A stretch of 9,350 bases of DNA from an uncultured Bacteroidota bacterium (lineage in GTDB: Bacteria; Bacteroidota; Bacteroidia; Flavobacteriales; Flavobacteriaceae): the NCBI GenBank assembly GCA_903837025.1, contig CAILTC010000246.1, positions 1 to 9,350 on the forward strand, in the 5' to 3' direction. Each line of letters starts with the position of its first letter. Within the stretch, counting starts at the first letter, position 1. The position numbers were made by a program, and so were the translations under genes. The notes under the pieces are model-generated. The model searched no databases, was not told the origin of the DNA, and saw only the letters and a list, made by a program, of their open reading frames with translations. This document shows, one piece after another, positions 1 to 5,500 of this stretch.

Positions 1-88
1 CATCTTCAATCGCACGGTTAGATAAGGGATTCATCTTCCATGCGTAATAACCACTGCGATGCACCTTGAGTACTCGACACATGCTCAC
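1..88 (-). mobile_element. IS3-family transposase OrfB, N-terminal fragment
   Basis: Read on the reverse strand, positions 82 down to 2 are one open frame of 27 codons. It contains MCRVLKVHRSGYYAW followed by a PLSNRAIED-like stretch. This is the characteristic N-terminal signature of IS3-family OrfB (DDE integrase-type) transposases, just ahead of the usual HTH_21 region. Upstream in the same frame are codons for T-N-V-S (94 to 83) and then a TAA at 97-95. The expected OrfA and terminal inverted repeat are therefore missing on this side: kinase sequence begins at once. The rest of OrfB would lie left of the window. The fragment is therefore a truncated element, or one side of a rearrangement; whether the distal part is intact cannot be seen. 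Confidence 0.85.
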
Positions 89-946
89 ATTGGTTTAGGA
101 ATTCCATTTGGTATATTATTCCTTATTTTCAAATTGGATGACAAGATTCATAATGCTAATGATTTAGAAAACAAGACGCAAGTGCCTATACTAGGGGAGT
201 TATCCACTTTGTTAAATACCAGTGAGTCTAAATTACAAAACACAGAAGCGTTTAGAACTTTGGCACATAATACCAATTTTATTACTCCGCAAACGGATAA
301 TCAGGAAGGTAAGTTGATTTTTGTGACTTCTTCGATAAAAGGTGAAGGCAAAACATTTGTCTCGTACAATTTAGCGACCATATATGCTCATTTGGATAAA
401 AAAACAATATTGATTGGAGCTGATTTTAGAAACCCCCAATTGCATAAGTATTTTGATGAATCCCGAAAATCAAATAAAGGCTTTTCTAATTATTTGCATG
501 ATCCAGCGTTACAATGGCAAGATCTTGTTCATAAAATGCAGGAGGATGAATTTGCATTTGATGTTTTGTTTTCAGGTGAGATTCCTCCAAATCCTTCGCT
601 TTTGCTATCTAATAAGCGATTTGCCCCATTTATCGAGGAACTGAAAAAAGTATATGACTTTATTATTATAGATACATCACCTACTTTATTGGTTTCGGAT
701 TCGCTTATTATTTCTAAATATGCCGATACCACCTTGTATGTTATGCGTTCTGGGCTCACGGAAAAGAACCTTATTTCGTATTCGAATAAATTGAGCGCCG
801 ATAAGAAAATCATCAATATGGGATATGTGATTAATGATATCGATTTTAGCCGCGCTTATAGCTATGGCTACGGTTATAATTACGGCTATGGCTATGGTTA
901 TGGAGTAGATTCATCTAAAAAACCTTGGTACAAACGCTTGATTTGA
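59..946 (+). CDS. 5'-truncated Wzc-like tyrosine autokinase (BY-kinase) domain protein
   Basis: This is the C-terminal half of a polysaccharide co-polymerase/tyrosine autokinase, which normally controls capsule or exopolysaccharide chain length from the inner membrane. Residues about 11-25 (GLGIPFGILFLIF) match the second transmembrane helix of such proteins. Walker A is S91-SIKGEGKT, Walker A' is ILIGADFRNP (117-126), and Walker B is FIIIDTSP (201-208). The oligomerisation motif reads E63-AFRTLAHN, so the usual second Arg of ExxRxxR is Ala. The tail (267-281) has eight Tyr alternating mainly with Gly, the usual autophosphorylation cluster. The periplasmic Wzz domain and first helix of the roughly 700-800-residue family are absent. 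The only ATG before codon 160 lies at 59, inside antisense transposase DNA, with no clear ribosome binding site. Native sequence probably starts around 86-92. It is either a pseudogene remnant or an expressed chimera. Confidence 0.85.
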   Translation: MHLEYSTHAHIGLGIPFGILFLIFKLDDKIHNANDLENKTQVPILGELSTLLNTSESKLQNTEAFRTLAHNTNFITPQTDNQEGKLIFVTSSIKGEGKTFVSYNLATIYAHLDKKTILIGADFRNPQLHKYFDESRKSNKGFSNYLHDPALQWQDLVHKMQEDEFAFDVLFSGEIPPNPSLLLSNKRFAPFIEELKKVYDFIIIDTSPTLLVSDSLIISKYADTTLYVMRSGLTEKNLISYSNKLSADKKIINMGYVINDIDFSRAYSYGYGYNYGYGYGYGVDSSKKPWYKRLI

Positions 947-975
947 TTTTTTTAAATTCAAATCTCCCTTTTTTT
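940..975 (+). terminator. Weak hairpin overlapping the kinase stop codon
   Basis: GATTTGA (940-946) pairs with TCAAATC (958-964). The stem extends across one mismatch by three A-T pairs (948-950 with 954-956). Seven T residues follow at 969-975. The stem is AT-rich and overlaps the TGA stop, so it could terminate partially or attenuate transcription into the next gene. It could also be chance in AT-rich DNA. Confidence 0.35.
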
Positions 976-996
976 AAACAAACTAAACAATGAAAT

Positions 997-1587
997 ATGA
1001 AATCAATTTTTTTTATTGGAATGCTATTCCTAACGACTTCTTTTGCATTTGCACAAATAGATAAACAAGAAAAATCAAATACTACAATTGTTGCTTCGCA
1101 ATCTGTTAGAAAGCAAGTTTCAAATACGACGATTACCCTTGGGTTAAACCTAATTAGTGATGATTGTAATGTAAAATATGTACCATTTATAGGAGGAAGC
1201 ATAAATTTTAAAACTCCTTTTTTTATCACTGCGGAACGTCGTTTTAAATCGGATTTTTCGACTTCTTTGTCTTTGACAACAAATCAATTAGAGGCCAAGA
1301 CTTCCGACAAGTTTTATAAATCAGTTGATGTAAATGAGCAGTATTATTTTAATCGTTATTTATTCAATTCAGAAAAAATAGAAACCTATATTGGACTTGG
1401 CATAGGCCGATATTTTTTTGAAAATAAAGGAAACAACACATTTAATGGTTCAGTAGCTGCACGTTATTGGTTTTCGAATCATTATGGAGTAAGTACTCAA
1501 CTTATCGGTAAATTTGCTTTGCCTCCTCTTAATTTAGACCTGAACAATCTTTATCAATTGAATATTGGGCTTGTTTGGAGAAAATGA
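997..1587 (+). CDS. Secreted outer-membrane beta-barrel-like protein, function unknown
   Basis: A 196-residue protein that I do not recognise by name. Residues 1-19 (MKSIFFIGMLFLTTSFAFA, then Q) form a clear Sec signal peptide with an AFA-Q cleavage site. The mature part is made of short alternating segments rich in aromatic and Gly residues (IGLGIGRYFF, SVAARYWF, YGVSTQLIGKF). It ends in YQLNIGLVWRK, resembling the closing strand of small Bacteroidota outer-membrane barrels. In size and pattern it resembles porin-like or TraO-like barrels, but I see no diagnostic motif. It follows the kinase ORF by 50 nt on the same strand and is closed by the terminator at 1605-1637, so it may have been the last gene of the kinase operon. 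An ATG at 990 is in another frame and is not the start. Codons 4-6 contain a run of eight T. Confidence 0.8.
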   Translation: MKSIFFIGMLFLTTSFAFAQIDKQEKSNTTIVASQSVRKQVSNTTITLGLNLISDDCNVKYVPFIGGSINFKTPFFITAERRFKSDFSTSLSLTTNQLEAKTSDKFYKSVDVNEQYYFNRYLFNSEKIETYIGLGIGRYFFENKGNNTFNGSVAARYWFSNHYGVSTQLIGKFALPPLNLDLNNLYQLNIGLVWRK

Positions 1588-1604
1588 TATTTTATTTTAG
1601 AATG

Positions 1605-1637
1605 AAAGAGTAACTATTTTAGTTGCTCTTTTTTTTT
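1605..1637 (+). terminator. Rho-independent terminator after the barrel gene
   Basis: AGAGTAACT (1607-1615) pairs with AGTTGCTCT (1621-1629) with a single G-U pair and a 5-nt loop. Flanking A and T residues lengthen the stem by two pairs. A run of eight T follows (1630-1637). It sits 18 nt after the stop of the barrel gene. Confidence 0.85.
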
Positions 1638-1665
1638 AAAATTTATTCGCTTCCATTTAATCCCT

Positions 1666-1698
1666 CGAAGTGCGGCTTCGTTTTTTAGCCACGAATTG
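1666..1698 (+). repeat. Short hairpin plus T-tract and flavobacterial-type intergenic segment
   Basis: CGAAG (1666-1670) pairs with CTTCG (1676-1680) around a 5-nt loop, followed by six T (1681-1686) and then TAGCCACGAATT (1686-1697). The segment resembles the hairpin plus 'AGCCACGAATT' intergenic pieces I recall as repeated in flavobacterial genomes; that recollection is not verified here. It runs straight into coding sequence of the broken regulator, so it probably marks the truncation junction. It could also serve as a second weak terminator for the gene upstream. Confidence 0.4.
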
Positions 1699-2319
1699 GA
1701 GATTAAGTATAATTCAGATAAAAAGGAACAAGAAAATAAGCATTTACAACAGCTGCTTTCTGCTAGAAAAAATATGATTATCATCTTAATTGTATTAGTT
1801 ATATTCTCAATAGGCTTAGTTTTCTTATATCGTCAGCATTCTTTTTTGCTTAAAGAAAGGAATAAAGCTTATGATATATTAATGCGTTAATACAGGATAG
1901 ATAAAGCAATACTAAGTGAGGAAGAACTTAAAAAAGGCAGTTTAATTAACCAACCAAAATTAAGTACTAAAACTACTTCTAGTTTATTTGAGAGAATTTT
2001 GACTTACTACGAAACAGAAAAGCCTTATTTAGACCCGAAATTAAAAGCAATTGATGTGGCGAATGAGCTTCAAGTATCGCAGCGGCAAATTGCAGTAGTT
2101 CTAAAAGCAAATGGATTTAGTGGTTTTACCAATTTTAATAATAAATTTAGAGTAGAAGAAGTAAAGAGGCAATTTGAAGTGTCTGATAATGCAGCATTGA
2201 AAATAGAAGCTATTGCTACACAATCCGGATTTGGAAGCCGCCAATCTTTTTATACCGCCTTCGAAGAATTCACTGGAGTAAATCCTGGTTTTTACCGTTC
2301 GGAAATTTCAAAACCATAG
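1696..2319 (+). pseudogene. Broken TPR-type AraC-family membrane regulator (C-terminal part, internal stop)
   Basis: One reading frame runs from about 1690 to 2319, interrupted once by TAA at 1888-1890. The first part has a charged coiled-coil-like stretch, a transmembrane helix (about 1777-1839, MIIILIVLVIFSIGLVFLY) and a linker ending NKAYDILMR. After the stop the same frame continues YRIDKAILSEEELKKGS, exactly as the linker should. It ends in an AraC/XylS-type HTH domain (about 2041-2307; ANELQVSQRQIAVVLK, then AIATQSGFGSRQSFYTAF). Intact relatives in flavobacteria have a signal peptide and several TPR repeats before the membrane helix; none are present here. No frameshift is needed, only one substitution (for example AAA or CAA to TAA). 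The only starts in frame are TTG codons (1696, 1999). Most likely it is a dead gene, although the HTH part alone could in principle be made. Confidence 0.85.
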
Positions 2320-2370
2320 TAATTATTGTTTTTTTTTGAAAAACACCCTTTATTACTTTTAATAAAAAGG

Positions 2371-2398
2371 TATAAATTCAATCTTTCTTGAATTTATA
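2371..2398. terminator. Perfect 11-bp AT-rich palindrome, possible bidirectional terminator
   Basis: TATAAATTCAA (2371-2381) and TTGAATTTATA (2388-2398) are exact reverse complements around a 6-nt loop, and the stem can extend by G-U pairs. A-rich DNA precedes it and T-rich DNA follows it. It lies 51 nt after the broken regulator's stop. A terminator is the simplest reading; a binding site for a dimeric regulator is the alternative. Confidence 0.45.
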
Positions 2399-2429
2399 TT
2401 TTAACACATCCGTATTGTATTTTAATAAA

Positions 2430-2437
2430 TAAATTTG
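2430..2437 (+). promoter_or_regulatory. Candidate Bacteroidota -7 box
   Basis: TAAATTTG matches the TAnnTTTG -7 consensus exactly. No TTG lies at the usual 17-19 bp upstream; the nearest is 12 bp away at 2415-2417. The call therefore rests on the -7 box alone. If used, it would give a leader of roughly 115 nt that contains the direct repeats and the hairpin before the 2562 gene. Confidence 0.35.
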
Positions 2438-2468
2438 TACTTAGCTGATTTTTTGTTGTTTGCTAAAA

Positions 2469-2500
2469 TATTGACTACAAAAACCATTTTATTGACTACA
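2469..2500. repeat. 11-bp perfect direct repeat with 21-bp period, possible operator
   Basis: TATTGACTACA occurs at 2469-2479 and again at 2490-2500, separated by 10 bp. The 21-bp period places both copies on the same face of the helix, as for paired sites of a direct-repeat-binding regulator. The bases flanking the two copies differ, so the identity stops sharply at 11 bp. The copies lie 62 nt before the start of the large secreted protein. Confidence 0.55.
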
Positions 2501-2524
2501 TGTTAAAAAATGCTTAACTAATAT

Positions 2525-2555
2525 GGAGTTATTTTGTTTCTAAAACAAAAACTCC
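2525..2555 (+). promoter_or_regulatory. Leader hairpin ending 6 nt before the start codon
   Basis: GGAG (2525-2528) pairs with CTCC (2552-2555). With a 2-nt bulge, the inner T-rich and A-rich arms add about nine more pairs around a CTA loop. The structure ends just before AAATTT-ATG, in the ribosome-loading region. It could limit or control translation. The inner arms are only A-T rich, so their stability is modest. Confidence 0.45.
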
Positions 2556-2561
2556 AAATTT

Positions 2562-5500
2562 ATGAATCAACTTCACTTTTTCAGAGACCAGGAAATTAAT
2601 CCTCCTATTCTCAAAAAAAACGGAACACCATCGGTATGGCGAGGATTATATCTCCTTTGCTTTTGGGTACTGTCTATTGGCAATATGTGGTCGCAACCTA
2701 TTGGCGGAAACAGCCAACAAAATATTTTAGCGCCTAATATTAGCTACAGCACACCTCAGAATTATCTGTTGAATGCAGCGATAACGAATTTGGCTCCTGC
2801 CAATTCAGGTGGCAGTATTCCGGCAGCAACCTACAAACAGGTTAGTACCTTTGCAGGAACCACATCCGGTTTTTTGGATGGGACTGTGGCAACAGCTAAG
2901 ATGAATGGCCCTTTGGGTATGACGATGGACGCAAATGGCGATATCTATTTTATAGATTCTGTAAATTTCCGAATCCGTAAAATGACTACTACACTTCAAG
3001 GCAGTACTACTGTTACTACTATTACTACTATTGCTGGTGATGGGTATTCTTTCTTGTTTTATGGTCGATTGCTTAATAATGCAACAGGTACCTCAGCGAG
3101 TTTCAACTATCCAACGGATATAGCTTTAGATACTGCTAATAAATGCTTGTATGTAACCGATAAAGAAAATGATGTGATCCGTAAAGTTTCCTTAGCAGAT
3201 AATAATCATACCGTGACTACTTTTGCGGGTTCGGGAACGAGTGTCTCAACAGATGGCACTGGACTCTTAGCCAAATTTAAAAAGCCAAGTGGAATTGCTA
3301 TCGATCCTACAGGTACTTATTTGTATGTAACCGACCGTACTGGTAATAAGATTCGTCGTATTACAATAAGCACTGCTCAGGTAATTACAATTGCGGGTAG
3401 TGGAACTGCGGGTACAACAGATAGTACCACGGGAACTACTGCTACTTTTAATGCTCCTACAGGTATAGCCGTAGATGCTAATTACATCTATGTAACCGAT
3501 TTTTCTGGAAATAAAATACGTAAAATTTCTACTTCAGGTCTTTATCCTGTAACTACTATAGCGGGTTCTGGAACGAGTGGGTCTTCAGACAATACAAATG
3601 GTGCTTTAGCTACTACTGCCACTTTTAACAATCCTTATGGACTTACTTTAGACCCTGCAGGCAATTTATTTGTAGCCGAATGGGGAAATAAAATTCGTAA
3701 AATCACTCCAGATGGTGTGGTAACTACCTTTGCAGGTAGCGGAACTGCTTCTTCTGTAGATGGCAACGGAGCGAATGCAACTTTTAATAACCCTTCTAAT
3801 ATTGTTATTAGTCCCACCTCAGGATTTGGGTATGTTTCAGAATATACAGGAAATCGAATTCGTAAAATAGAACTAGGTGGTTATGAACTTCCTTCATCAC
3901 CAGCATTACCAACTGGTTTAAGTTTTGACGTAACTACAGGAACTTTTAGTGGTACACCAAGTGCTAGAAATAACGGACCTGTTAATTATACTGTAACTGG
4001 TTACAACTATTATGGTAGCGCCACAGCAACGGTGAGTATAACTACCGGTACGCTTCCTCCAGGTATTACTACTGAGGAGGTTTATGCTATAACAGCTACC
4101 ACTGCTACCTCTGGAGGATTTGTTAATGATAATGGTATTTCCACTTCTTATACAATAGAAGGAGGTGGAGCTCCAACTCCCTTACTAGAAAAAGGATTAT
4201 GCTGGAGTACCAGTGCCAATCCTACTATATCTGACAGTAAATTGGCAAGTAGCGATAGAATGACAGACACTTTTACCAATAACTTAACTGGATTGACGCC
4301 GCTTACTACTTATTATGTAAGAGCTTACGCCACCACTGGCTTGGGCACAGCTTATGGCAATCAAGTGAGTTTTACTACTAAAATGCAAGCACCAGTTATT
4401 AGTTACAATACGACTAATGTATTTGCAGTAAATACCACTATTACCCCTTTACAAGTAAGCAGTACTGGAGGGGCAGTAAGCGGATTAGCAGTGCCTACTG
4501 TTTCTACTTTTGCAGGAAGTTATCCTACTGGATTTGTTAATGGCAACGGTACAGCAGCTAAATTTAAAGGGCCTGTAAATCTTGCCACGGATTCAAATGG
4601 GAATGTGTTTGTTGCGGATAGTGGCAATAATGCGATACGAAAAATTGCTCCGGACGGCATGGTTAGTACGCTAGCGACTGGTTTGACATATCCTGCAGGG
4701 GTAGCGACTGATAGCGCCGGTAATGTATATGTAGCAGATACAAATACCAGTTCGATTCGAAAAATTACATCAGCTGGAGTTGTTAGTACTATAGCTGGTA
4801 ATGGTTTTGTGGGTGCAACAAATGGTAATGGTTTGAATGCTTCGTTCAAGTATCCTCAAGGTATTGCTGTTGATGCATCAGACAATGTGTATGTTGCTGA
4901 TGCAGGTAATTACCTCATTCGTAAAATAACACCTACTGGTGATGTAACTACATTAGCAGGAAGTATAGGCGTGTCTGGCTCTTTTGATGGTACTGGTACC
5001 AAAGCAAGTTTTTCCGATATACTAGGAATTGCTACTGACGTGTTAGGTAATGTTTATGTTGCAGATTCAGGTAATAACCTCATACGTAAAATAGCACCTA
5101 ATGGTGATGTAACCACATTAGCAGGGAGTGTAGGTATTTCAGGCTCTCTTGATGGCACGGGCACAGCAGCTAGATTTTATGGTCCTGCGGCAGTGGCGGT
5201 GGATACATCAGGAAATGTATATGTAGCCGATCATAATAATAATAAAATACGAAAAATTACTCCAACTGGAGTGGTTACCACTTTGGCGGGTTCAGGTATT
5301 GTTGGTTCTGTTGATGGTATTGGTACAACCGCAACATTATATAATCCCATAGGAGTCACTGTTGATGCGTCAGGCAAGTTGTATGTTTCAGAAGACTATA
5401 CGTCATTAATTAGAAAAATATCATTTTTAGGGTTTTCTATTTCTCCAGCTTTACCAGCAGGATTAGTTTTGAACGCAGATGGTAGCATCACTGGTACCCC

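Noticed and set aside
990..1000. ATG at 990 as an alternative start for the barrel gene
   Set aside because: It is in a different frame from the signal peptide that begins at 997.
915..1229. Minus-strand frame of 104 codons over the barrel gene
   Set aside because: The plus-strand gene has a convincing signal peptide and terminator; the antisense translation has no recognisable feature.
997..1587. Conjugative transposon TraO-type protein
   Set aside because: Only the size and barrel-like pattern are similar; there are no other tra genes in the window and no diagnostic motif.
1696..1890. A standalone 64-residue membrane protein starting at TTG 1696
   Set aside because: The same frame continues after the stop into the linker and HTH domain of the regulator, so it is a piece of a broken gene.
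2371..2561. Invertible promoter or riboswitch before the secreted protein gene
   Set aside because: No inverted repeats flank the region as inversion sites would, and no known riboswitch core is recognisable; the elements seen are a palindrome, direct repeats and a simple hairpin.
4520..4849. Long minus-strand open frame of 109 codons inside the secreted protein gene
   Set aside because: It is antisense to a clearly real repeat protein; similar antisense frames recur at equivalent repeat positions and show no domain or start signal.
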